Source of the DNA: Legionella antarctica
GTDB lineage: Bacteria > Pseudomonadota > Gammaproteobacteria > Legionellales > Legionellaceae
Reading direction: 5' to 3'
DNA length: 64,000 nucleotides
Assembly: GCF_011764505.1 (NCBI RefSeq)
Contig: NZ_AP022839.1
Coordinates: 2,277,001 to 2,341,000 of the forward strand
The first letter of the stretch is position 1. Each line of letters opens with the position of its first letter. The notes beneath the pieces are model-generated. The model was not told the DNA's origin and ran no database searches. It saw nothing but the letters and a program-made list of their open reading frames with translations. Of this stretch, positions 46,223 to 54,309 are shown piece by piece. The translations under genes were made by a program, and so were the position numbers.

Positions 46223-47296
46223 CTAATAAATTATTGTTTTTATTATTTTTAGCGCCCGTTTTTCATTAGCACTACCCAAAGTTGCAGTAAAGCTAGGTGT
46301 CCCTTCAATATCCAAAGTGACTATCTCGCTCATTTCCAAAGGGATAAAATCACCTGCTTGCCACATCATGATCGTACCCAACGTACCGGTTGTTTCCGCC
46401 ATCGCAGAACTAATTGTTAACTCAACGTCCATTAGCTCCTCTTTTAATGAGTTGATCCAGTTAGGATCAATTTCATCATCGGGACGAGAGGCACCTAATT
46501 CCAATTGTTGTTTGATAGGCTCCAGCATTGAATAAGGTAAAATAATGTAAAAAGATCCTATTTCTTTGCCAAAATTCATGGTAAAGCGAACCACAAGCAG
46601 CATTTCTTCGGATTCGGCTATATTGACTAACTGAGGGTTCGTCTCTTCATTCACTTTCATTAAATCAAGCTGCATAATCGGCTCCCAGGCATGGATTAGA
46701 TTAGCCATTAGCTTTTTAGTTACTACATCCATGACGCGTAATTCTGTGGCCGTGAAATCGGTTTTATCTTTTTGAGCATAAAATTGAGTGCTGCCCCCAA
46801 AATAATAATCCACCAGGTCGTAAACAAAAATGCTGTCGAACAACACGATACCCTTACCGCGCAAGGGTTTAAATTTATAAATACTCATCAGGCTAGGGTT
46901 AGGTAAACTAGCCATAAAATCACGATGTTTAACTACTAAAAGTGGATCTTGTTTGAGCTCAAAATCTTTAGCCGTCAATTGATAAATATCCGTTGCAAAA
47001 TAGCGCAATGCTCTATCGTAAATTTTATCTAATACGGGTAACTGGCCTTTAACAATACGCTTCTGACCAGTAAAATTAAGGGTTTTGACGCCATCATCCC
47101 CCACCCGTGTCTGCGGTTCAAATACAGTATCCGAATCAGACTCCTGGTCTTCAGATTCTTCTGCTTTATCTTTCGTGGGGTCCGTATCATTCTGAATTTG
47201 TGACTCATTCTCAGGAGATTCATCCTCAGGAGATTCATCCACCGCTTCGAGTAACGCATCTATTTCTTCTTGTGATAAAACATCTTTTTCAGCCAT
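46223..47296 (-). CDS. fliM: flagellar motor switch protein FliM
   Basis: The 357-residue C-ring protein opens with the CheY-P-binding peptide LSQEEIDALLEAV. A long acidic linker (about 18-60; DESPEDESPENES and EESEDQESDSD) precedes the conserved middle domain (RIVKGQLPVLDKIYDRALRYF, PLRGKGIVLFDS, YYFGGS) and the C-terminal SpoA domain. The linker is longer and more acidic than in E. coli and partly built from a 15-bp tandem repeat. It is the first gene of the run behind a sigma-54-type promoter. Confidence 0.96.
   Translation of the reverse strand: MAEKDVLSQEEIDALLEAVDESPEDESPENESQIQNDTDPTKDKAEESEDQESDSDTVFEPQTRVGDDGVKTLNFTGQKRIVKGQLPVLDKIYDRALRYFATDIYQLTAKDFELKQDPLLVVKHRDFMASLPNPSLMSIYKFKPLRGKGIVLFDSIFVYDLVDYYFGGSTQFYAQKDKTDFTATELRVMDVVTKKLMANLIHAWEPIMQLDLMKVNEETNPQLVNIAESEEMLLVVRFTMNFGKEIGSFYIILPYSMLEPIKQQLELGASRPDDEIDPNWINSLKEELMDVELTISSAMAETTGTLGTIMMWQAGDFIPLEMSEIVTLDIEGTPSFTATLGSANEKRALKIIKTIIY
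47210..47239 (-). repeat. 15-bp tandem duplication in the fliM linker
   Basis: Two exact copies of a 15-bp unit (CTCAGGAGATTCATC on the plus strand) encode DESPE-DESPE. The number of units may vary between strains. Confidence 0.8.
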
Positions 47297-47394
47297 AAGC
47301 AGTCCGTTCGCATTTGATACTATTACCTAAATTCATCTTTGAATTTAAGATTAAACTTGTTTGTAAAGCGGTCAATTACTTTAAAATCATATTC

Positions 47395-47411
47395 AAGCAA
47401 ATAACATGCCA
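47395..47411 (-). promoter_or_regulatory. sigma-54-type promoter upstream of fliM
   Basis: On the minus strand TGGCATGTTATTTGCTT fits the -24/-12 consensus, with GG and GC separated by exactly 10 bases. It is about 100 bp before fliM. RpoN and FleQ control of class II flagellar operons is established in Legionella and Pseudomonas, so the location fits. Confidence 0.82.
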
Positions 47412-47661
47412 TTAAAAAAATTAGTGATAAATCAATAGCATGATTCATATAGGCTCTTCTAATTTGGCATATAAAAAATGATTCTGTCAATGAATTGACT
47501 GGAATATATTTGAAAGTTCGGAAGGAGAGATCAGAGATCTGGTTGGTAGTCCGCGAACAGATCATAATTTTAGTCAAATCCAAGTAGACCAAATCAATTT
47601 CTGTCTACTTATATGCATGATAGGGTTGTCGTAATTTATTTAAACTTTAGGTGCAATATTG

Positions 47662-47946
47662 ATGCAGGTTGTTGTTGAACACAGTTTACTGGCAGGATGT
47701 GACGGTCGAGTTAGTCTATTTTCTGCAAACAAATCAGGAGCATTTTACTTTAAACCTGGCTTCACAGCATTGAATGAAACTTCTTTTGACGCATTATTTT
47801 ACGAAGGTCAAAATGACATAGATGGTGGCGTCATGTTTTTAACCAACGCGTCCATTGAGGCCTGGAAAGAAAGGGTAAGTCAACATCCCCTATTGGCCAA
47901 CTCATCAGAGTTGGAAGAAAATCATAGTGTCAACAGGTTTAAGTAG
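47662..47946 (+). CDS. short GNAT-like protein or acetyltransferase remnant
   Basis: The 94-residue product reads VVVEHSLLAGCDGRVSLFSANKSGAFYFKPGF near its start. This looks like the C-terminal half of a GNAT fold, where helix 4 and the AxFYxKxGF strand contribute to acetyl-CoA binding. The N-terminal half, with the Q/RxxGxG/A pyrophosphate loop, is absent and not found upstream. AGGTG lies 8 bp before ATG 47662, so it may still be translated. It could be a decayed gene or a genuinely short protein. No partner is evident. Confidence 0.45.
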   Translation: MQVVVEHSLLAGCDGRVSLFSANKSGAFYFKPGFTALNETSFDALFYEGQNDIDGGVMFLTNASIEAWKERVSQHPLLANSSELEENHSVNRFK

Positions 47947-48100
47947 TTACATAGCAATGTAAGTTTGCTCAGAAATTTAGTCTCTGTTTAATGGACCTTT
48001 GGCTGTCGATAATGGGAAACATTAGTTAACTTCATTAATGTTCTCCTTAAAATCATTTCATTAAATTTCTCTAAGCAGCCCTGACATGTTCGAACATGAG

Positions 48101-48358
48101 TTATTTAATTACCTTTGGAGATTCATTCAATCCATTTTTTTCTAAATTTTTAGGTTTCTTATTTTTAGGCATGTATTGATTCCCAGGATTTGCAGAGTCT
48201 TCGAGAGAATCTTTTTTTTTGCCACTGTTTTCTGTTGAACCTTCCTTTTTTAATTTGTCACATACATCCTTAGTTTCTCTTAAATTTGGCGATATGTCGC
48301 AGATATTTTTCATGTCTTCAATCTCAGGATGCTCTTTATCCTTATTTTGACTGTCCAT
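48101..48358 (-). CDS. small highly charged protein of unknown function
   Basis: This 85-residue hydrophilic, probably disordered protein is rich in Lys, Glu, Asp and Asn (KDKEHPEIEDMKNICDISP, KKEGSTENSGKKKDSLED, MPKNKKPKNLEKNG). It has two Cys and no membrane segment or signal peptide. ATG 48358 follows GGGAG at good spacing, so translation is plausible. I do not recognise it. Confidence 0.5.
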   Translation of the reverse strand: MDSQNKDKEHPEIEDMKNICDISPNLRETKDVCDKLKKEGSTENSGKKKDSLEDSANPGNQYMPKNKKPKNLEKNGLNESPKVIK

Positions 48359-48618
48359 TATTTTCTCCCGTCTCACTTTCTATAGGTATAGCATATAAAA
48401 GCAGACAAATAGCATCCAGATGCATATAGCATCGATTTGGGTAGTAAAACACCCACTCTTGCTAAATGAATATCTCCCCAAAATCACCAATTCATCTCTT
48501 ATTTTTCGTATCATGAAGCACGTCATTTTTATATAAATTTTTTCCCTTGTCGTCAGAAAAAATTGGTGCCAATATAACCGATATCTGTGCTATCGTTTCA
48601 ATATTCTGGAGTACTCCT

Positions 48619-48666
48619 ATGTCGGTATCTGTTAGTAATGAATTAATGTCAGAAGATTTATTATGA
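48619..48666 (+). CDS. 15-codon leader ORF overlapping the next gene
   Basis: ATG 48619 is preceded by GGAG with 7-base spacing and encodes MSVSVSNELMSEDLL. Its TGA overlaps the ATG of the downstream gene (ATGA). This is the geometry of translational coupling by a leader peptide. The downstream ATG has no separate strong ribosome site. Confidence 0.45.
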   Translation: MSVSVSNELMSEDLL

Positions 48667-50102
48667 TATTGTTAGATTTCAGTACCAAATCTTCTTTAAA
48701 ACGCATTTTAATCCTATTGACCGTCGTATCGGTATTACTAATAAATCAAAAAATAGCTGCCAGTAATAGACTCTTTTTTAATATTATTGCAACAGGAGCC
48801 CCTGCCAAACTAAATATTACACTGTGCCTTAATGGGAAAGGACCATTATCGTGTCAAAATTATAAGATCACCTCTTTGGATTTAATTATAAGCACCACCA
48901 AACCCAATCATGTGTATCCATCAGTAGGAATAAAGCTAAATACTCCCGGATATTCATTAGTGGGTTGCACACCAAGTAGCAATGGCTATTGTTTGTTCAC
49001 TACAAGCAATATGACGCCTGTAAGCATCGTTATAAAGAAGCCCCCTCAAACCACATTGACATCAAATCTCTCTACTTTAGTCCTTTCTGTTAATTGTCCA
49101 CCGATGACCGCGGGATGTGTCTATACTAATAGCGCATTAACCGGTAATCCAAGACAGATAACCATCACCAATAACGGGAAATTTTCCGCTGCAAACTTGT
49201 CAATTCTAACATCTGGCTTTCCCTCTGGAACCACTGTTACCTCTTCTACTTGTGGTAATTTATTAGCCCCCGACAACTCGTGTACCATTACCCTTACTCC
49301 TGGTAAAACCGCAACTTCGGAATGCACATCAGGTATCGCTCCAATTAATGGGATTATTACTGTGAAGGCTGATGATGTGATTGCAATCCAAGTGGGGGTT
49401 TTGGTGTTGAGTTATAGTTGTATTTATCAAGGAGGGTATTTATATTCAATTGATGACAGTACTCCCAGTACAGGGAGTATTGGCGGCAGGGTTGTGGCAC
49501 AGTTTGACCAAGCCACCCCCAATGCCCCCGGAATTGTCTGGAGTTCAGACAGTTCGGGAACTTATGATGGTGGAGTAAGCATTTGGGGAATTGATGCTCT
49601 CTCCACTCCCAGTAGTCCTAGCCCTAATGCAAGCACTCCAACGCCAGCTACACAATACTCTGGGCAATCTAATTGCAATGGCGCTACAGATGGATCTTGT
49701 AATAGCGAGAACATCTACATTTATTACAACACTATCGCCGCCTCAGTTCCTTCCTTATCACACTATGCGGCAGGACTTTGCAAACAAAATATCAGTGGCT
49801 ACCTGGATTGGTACCTACCTGCCATTTGCGATATGGGGCCTGATGACGGGGAGCTAATTTGTACGTCTCCCCCACTAGTTCAGCTTCAACAGAATATGGC
49901 TGATAATCTGTCTGTATTATTAAATAATTGCATTGGGGCCAAGTGTTTGGCTGGAGATTATTGGAGTTCTACTGAACACTCAAGAAATCCGATTGATATT
50001 GCATGGTCAGAATGCTTCGCTGCAAATGGAGCCAGCTCTCAATGCCTGGATAATAAAGACGAGTTGTTAGGTGTTCGGTGCTCACGATCTTTTACTTCTT
50101 AA
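48663..50102 (+). CDS. secreted DUF1566-like, cysteine-rich surface protein
   Basis: In this 479-residue protein an N-terminal hydrophobic segment (ILILLTVVSVLLINQKIAAS) looks like a signal peptide with a 13-residue leader. The middle region (about 130-260) is Thr/Ser/Asn-rich beta structure (RQITITNNGKFSAANLSI, CTITLTPG). The C-terminal part carries DUF1566/Lcl-type markers: SGYLDWYLPAICDMG and DYWSSTEHS, ending near GVRCSRSF. About 20 Cys suggest disulfides outside the cytoplasm. Legionella encode many such DUF1566 proteins, some implicated in adhesion. Start and expression may depend on the overlapping leader ORF. Confidence 0.75.
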   Translation: MILLDFSTKSSLKRILILLTVVSVLLINQKIAASNRLFFNIIATGAPAKLNITLCLNGKGPLSCQNYKITSLDLIISTTKPNHVYPSVGIKLNTPGYSLVGCTPSSNGYCLFTTSNMTPVSIVIKKPPQTTLTSNLSTLVLSVNCPPMTAGCVYTNSALTGNPRQITITNNGKFSAANLSILTSGFPSGTTVTSSTCGNLLAPDNSCTITLTPGKTATSECTSGIAPINGIITVKADDVIAIQVGVLVLSYSCIYQGGYLYSIDDSTPSTGSIGGRVVAQFDQATPNAPGIVWSSDSSGTYDGGVSIWGIDALSTPSSPSPNASTPTPATQYSGQSNCNGATDGSCNSENIYIYYNTIAASVPSLSHYAAGLCKQNISGYLDWYLPAICDMGPDDGELICTSPPLVQLQQNMADNLSVLLNNCIGAKCLAGDYWSSTEHSRNPIDIAWSECFAANGASSQCLDNKDELLGVRCSRSFTS

Positions 50103-50166
50103 CTTGAACTAATGAGTAAAACAGACAAATCATGAGATCAATTCCGACCCCATGGATAATGATACA

Positions 50167-50305
50167 TTAGAGAATCTTCTCATAAAGAATTTCTTTTAAT
50201 AAAGCCCCACCCTCGTAGAACTCCTCTAATTTAGTTGTTGCAGTGGCCTCGAAACCCAAAGCCTCATAGAATCCTCGGGCCTGGGTATTATCAGCCAATA
50301 CCCAT
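50167..50305 (-). pseudogene. GNAT acetyltransferase, 3' part (split by IS copy 5)
   Basis: It continues the frame from 51769-52142 once the IS and one CAT are removed: KVYL joins WVLADNTQARGFYEALGFEA and ends at a TAA on the minus strand (50167-50169). The combined frame is 510 bp (169 aa). Confidence 0.88.
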
Positions 50306-50571
50306 TGATATGGGTCCGCATGTCTGGAACAAAATTAAGGAAAAATAAGAGCTATTCATCCATCATTTATAGTTAAAAATTCACTCAAATTAACCTATTT
50401 AAACCTACTCAATACCGTATGAATAGTGATTGCTACTACGAATTGTCTTAGGTCATTTTACCACAACTCTATCAGAATGACTTATCCACAAGTCCACAGG
50501 TCAGGAGAGCTTCACTTTCTCGTATAGGCCTGTGGGCCTTGTGGGTAAGTCATGACGCTCTCATTTAGGGT

Positions 50572-51417
50572 TTATGGTCTTTTCCGGCCATAATACACCT
50601 CTGCGGGCGTTAAATAATTAAAGGACTGGTGAAGCCTTCGGTTATTATAATACTCAAAATACTCCGTTAAGGCCAGCTCAACCTCTTCAATTGTATCAAA
50701 ATCATACCGGTAGATTTTTTCTTGCTTAACACTACGCCACAATCGCTCGATAAATATATTATCTAAATAACGTCCTCGCCCATCCATGCTGATAGAAATG
50801 TGGTGAGATTTTAGCGTATTTATCCAATCTTTTGAGGTAAATTGAGAACCCTGATCCGTGTTAAAGATCTCACAACGCGAATGCAGCAAAGCGTTTCTAA
50901 GCGCCTCAATACAAAATTCAGCCTCCATAGTAGGTGAAATAGCCCATCCAATCACATAACGACTATACCAGTCCATAATAGCTACTAAATACACATGCTT
51001 TCCTTTCATGCGGATGTAGGTGATATCTGCGGCCCAAACCTGATTTGGTTTGGTGATATCCACCTCTTTTAATAAATAAGGGAACACCTCATGCTCCTTA
51101 TTGGGAACGCTTGTATTTGGCTTTGGGTAAACAGTCGATAACCCCATCATTTCCATCAACTTTTTTACTCGACGTTTACCAACAGGATAGCCTACTTCTT
51201 TTGACAGCCATCTTGCCCGCTTAATTTTACCTTCACATGGATACTGCAGATAGTGCTCATCAAGTAGCGCCATAAGCGCTTCATCTTCGACAGAAATGGG
51301 CTTGGCACTATAATAATAACTTGAAACAGGCAAGTCTAATAGCAAGCATTGTTCACGAATGGTGAGCTCGGCAAGAGGATCAATCATGACGCGCTTTTCA
51401 TCCAGACTAAAGTTCAT
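50572..51417 (-). CDS. IS3-family transposase OrfB, copy 5
   Basis: The 281-residue product is identical to OrfB of copy 1; the DDE residues are complete. Confidence 0.95.
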   Translation of the reverse strand: MNFSLDEKRVMIDPLAELTIREQCLLLDLPVSSYYYSAKPISVEDEALMALLDEHYLQYPCEGKIKRARWLSKEVGYPVGKRRVKKLMEMMGLSTVYPKPNTSVPNKEHEVFPYLLKEVDITKPNQVWAADITYIRMKGKHVYLVAIMDWYSRYVIGWAISPTMEAEFCIEALRNALLHSRCEIFNTDQGSQFTSKDWINTLKSHHISISMDGRGRYLDNIFIERLWRSVKQEKIYRYDFDTIEEVELALTEYFEYYNNRRLHQSFNYLTPAEVYYGRKRP

Positions 51418-51691
51418 GCTTTTTTTTTAGCCAAGATAGCTGCGCTTGAAGTCGACCAATTTCTTGATATAATGCCTCAACAAGCTGCTCTTGGGACTTG
51501 GCTTCTTTTTCATTAGCCCCAGAGAATAAATCGTTAATGGCTTTGATGGCCGATTGCTTCCAAGTTTTTACCTGCGTTGCGTGAACACCGTATTCACTGG
51601 TAATTTGCGCTTGTGTGAGTTTCCCCTCAATCGCAGCTAGCGTTATTTTTGCCTTCTTGGCCGCCGTATAATAAGCTCGCTTTTTAGACAT
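51407..51691 (-). CDS. IS3-family transposase OrfA, copy 5
   Basis: The 94-residue product is identical to OrfA of copy 1, overlapping orfB at the A-run. Confidence 0.95.
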   Translation of the reverse strand: MSKKRAYYTAAKKAKITLAAIEGKLTQAQITSEYGVHATQVKTWKQSAIKAINDLFSGANEKEAKSQEQLVEALYQEIGRLQAQLSWLKKKHEL

Positions 51692-51768
51692 TTTATTCTC
51701 CTCTTTGTATTAAGAAGAATAGCTCTTAAAAAACCTTTTTTTGTGTCCAGAAAACCGCGCCTATATTA

Positions 51769-52142
51769 CATAGATATACCTTGTTGTACCCAAGCTTTAC
51801 CAGTTCAGACATTGCAGCCAAACATAATATGGTTCCCAATCCCTTGCGCCAGTAATCGGGATGTAAATAAATAGCACTTATTTCCCCAGAAAAACCATTT
51901 TCACCAGCATCACGATACGGACAAATACTTGCAAACCCAACAATTTGATGGTCAATTTCGGTGACTAGTATTTTGGCTTCTTGTTTTAAAAGGTTTTTCC
52001 ACTGCTGAGTTCGCTCTTGTGGGGGTAAACTTTCAAGTATGGTTTCCGGGATAAATTCTTGATACATTTTTTGCCAGGAGCGAAGATGAATAAAAGCGAT
52101 AGCCTCTGCATCTTTTAGTGTAGCTACTCTAATATGAGACAT
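51769..52142 (-). pseudogene. GNAT acetyltransferase, 5' part (split by IS copy 5)
   Basis: This encodes MSHIRVATLKDAEAIAFIHLRSW, the typical GNAT start, then ISAIYLHPDYWRKGLGTIL with the RxxGxG acetyl-CoA loop, and ends at KVYL where the IS enters. The open frame runs 14 more codons into the IS, which replaces the last third of the domain (helix 4 and strand 7). Loss of function is likely. The native product would have been a 169-residue N-acetyltransferase of unknown substrate. The rest is at 50167-50305. Confidence 0.9.
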
Positions 52143-52344
52143 GGAATTTTTTAATCATAAAATCGCTTTGGTGTAGTATAGTTAATTCTCTTTGTCAGTG
52201 CATTAAAATTTTTTGAAATAAAAATTAACCGGGGAAAAAACATTTCAAAATTTTCCGTGTTCTTTTAAAGAGTTATCTTAAGATCTCAGATGAATTTTAC
52301 CAATAAATTAGTATGAATATTTATACCAACACCTAGTTATACCA

Positions 52345-52674
52345 ATGCCTCATCGAGGACCACAGTCGATAATGTCAGAACACTCGGCTGCAGTTGATAT
52401 GTCCAATGTTGATTACCACAACCACTTTCCAGGGCTGTAACAGCAGCTTGAGAAGGATCTGATACCAGTTTTCGCTAACCACGAATAGTTTGCTCTATTG
52501 CACCATATTCGGGATGAAAGCCAGGATGTATTTTAATAAGAATTCTGGGGCTTTATCGCATTTGCACTAGATAAATCAGGCAAACCGTTCATGCGTAATC
52601 CATTAGAAAAAATAGGGATACATCTTATCATAAAATTAAACCATTGGGCAGAGAATGAACAGTTATATAGATAA
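52345..52674 (+). pseudogene. degraded gene of unknown function
   Basis: This lies in an 800-bp stretch without an intact gene. One frame reads MPHRGPQSIMSEHSAAVDMSNVDYHNHFPGL, stop, QQLEKDLIPVFANHE, stop. A second frame then reads FALLHHIRDESQDVF, stops, and EFWGFIAFALDKSGKPFMRNPLEKIGIHL to a TAA at 52672. The consistent protein-like composition on both sides of the stops suggests a decayed coding region rather than random sequence. I cannot name the family. The rest of 52143-52955 is AT-rich; AAGGAT before 52956 serves the next gene. Confidence 0.45.
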
Positions 52675-52955
52675 GCAGCTCAGAAGGTTGTAGACAATTC
52701 ATCCTTCTCAGGTTGAAATTGACTGCTGTTGCTATTAAGATGATTAATAGTTGGTGTACAAATTATATCTGTGGATATAAATTTTTATAAACATAATTTC
52801 ATTTAAATTCAACTGGTTGATAAAAAATTAGGCGTTTTTTTAAATATATTAAGGAATCACAGATATTCTATAATGGATAAAATACTGTGTTAATTGATAA
52901 TAATAAATTCATAGCAAGTGTATTGTTATAAATACCAACACTAAAGGATTATGTG

Positions 52956-54179
52956 ATGAAAAATCAACTGAATGAATCCTCATCAACATCAACAGATTGT
53001 CCTGACTCATCATTATTGGCCTCATCCGTAGATGAAGAAGAAATAAATTTTCGTAGTAATGGTGTCCTTACATTAGGAGTAGAAATTGAATTACAAGTGA
53101 TTGACGAATCCACTTATAACTTGTCCTCCCGAGCAGAAGAAGTATTGAAAGAAACTGCTCATATTGAAAAAATAAAACCAGAGTTTTATTTAAGCACGAT
53201 AGAAATCGATACTGATATATGTACTACTGTACACCACGCAGAGGATGATCTATACCACACGCTGAGTTCACTGCAACTCGCTACACAAAACCTGGGTATT
53301 CTGTTTTCAACTTCCGGCTCTCATCCTTTTTCCAAATATTCAGACTGGATCATTTCCCCGACAGATCGTTACCAGGAGCTAATCGGTCGTAATCAATGGC
53401 TCACCCGCCGTATGAATGTTTATGGGCTGCATGTTCATCTTGGGATGTCTAGTGGTGAGGAATGTATTCGTTTTAATAATTTCTTTATGTTTTTTTTACC
53501 GCATTTGTTAGCGCTTTCTTCAAGCTCTCCTTTCTGGCAAGGAATCGATACTGGTCTTTCTTCCTGTCGCCCAACCACTTATGAATCACTACCTACAGCC
53601 GGACAACCGTATCATGTGCGTACATGGCAAGACTTTGAGCATCTATATAAAACGCTAAAAACATGTGGCTCTATCAAATCTCTTAAAGATTTGTGGTGGG
53701 ATTTAAGACCAAGCCCTGGTTTTGGCACTTTGGAAATTCGGGTTTGTGATGGAGCAGCCACATTATCTGAAACCTTAGCCATTGTGGCCTTTATTCACTC
53801 TCTTGCCCATTGGTTTACCGATAATGGAAGTTGGCTTGAGTCGATAGCCTGTCCTCCATATTGGCTTTCACGAGAAAATAAATGGAGAGCAATGCGATAT
53901 GGTTTAGATGCTGAATTGGTAATGAATACTGATGGGAAGACAAGGCTGATGCGTGAAGATATTGAGGAGTGGTTTGAAAAACTACAGCCGTACATTGAGC
54001 AACTTAATTATCAAACCTATTTCGCTACACTCCAGGCCATTATTGACCGTGGCACAAGCTCTGAGCGACAAAGAAAAGTATTTGAACGAACAGGGTGCCT
54101 CAAAGATGTAGTGAAACATAATGTCAGTGAATTTTTACTACAAGTACCTCTATACAGGCGTGAACAGATTATTGAATAA
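52956..54179 (+). CDS. YbdK-type carboxylate-amine ligase (GCS2 family)
   Basis: This 407-residue protein belongs to the glutamate-cysteine ligase type 2 superfamily. Markers are LTLGVEIELQVID near residue 50, EFYLSTIEIDT, the central GLHVHLGMSSGEECI and RRMNVYGLHVH, and LWWDLRPSPGFGTLEIRVCDGAATL near 265. E. coli YbdK has weak gamma-glutamyl-cysteine ligase activity; relatives join carboxylates to amines using ATP. The ATG at 52956 has AAGGAT upstream; a GTG one codon earlier is less likely. An amidotransferase gene follows after 130 bp in the same direction, suggesting a shared pathway that makes a small peptide or amide. Confidence 0.87.
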   Translation: MKNQLNESSSTSTDCPDSSLLASSVDEEEINFRSNGVLTLGVEIELQVIDESTYNLSSRAEEVLKETAHIEKIKPEFYLSTIEIDTDICTTVHHAEDDLYHTLSSLQLATQNLGILFSTSGSHPFSKYSDWIISPTDRYQELIGRNQWLTRRMNVYGLHVHLGMSSGEECIRFNNFFMFFLPHLLALSSSSPFWQGIDTGLSSCRPTTYESLPTAGQPYHVRTWQDFEHLYKTLKTCGSIKSLKDLWWDLRPSPGFGTLEIRVCDGAATLSETLAIVAFIHSLAHWFTDNGSWLESIACPPYWLSRENKWRAMRYGLDAELVMNTDGKTRLMREDIEEWFEKLQPYIEQLNYQTYFATLQAIIDRGTSSERQRKVFERTGCLKDVVKHNVSEFLLQVPLYRREQIIE

Positions 54180-54309
54180 TCAAAGTAATGGATTACTTAA
54201 AAAGCTGTATAGCGACTTGTGATTTAGAGTGGAGTATGCAATTAAGCAATAACATGCTGTTGGATATTATCAACAGTCCCCTATTAAAAACTATAAAAGG
54301 TGGATAAAT

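Larger units (their letters stand above)
50306..51768 (-). mobile_element. IS3-family insertion sequence, copy 5 (1463 bp, target duplication CAT)
   Basis: It has full-length ends identical to the other copies. CAT flanks both sides (50303-50305 and 51769-51771). It interrupts a GNAT gene in the same orientation as its transposase genes. Confidence 0.97.

Noticed and set aside
47323..47592. 89-codon minus-strand frame upstream of fliM
   Set aside because: It covers the sigma-54 promoter, lacks a good ribosome site, and its residues look random.
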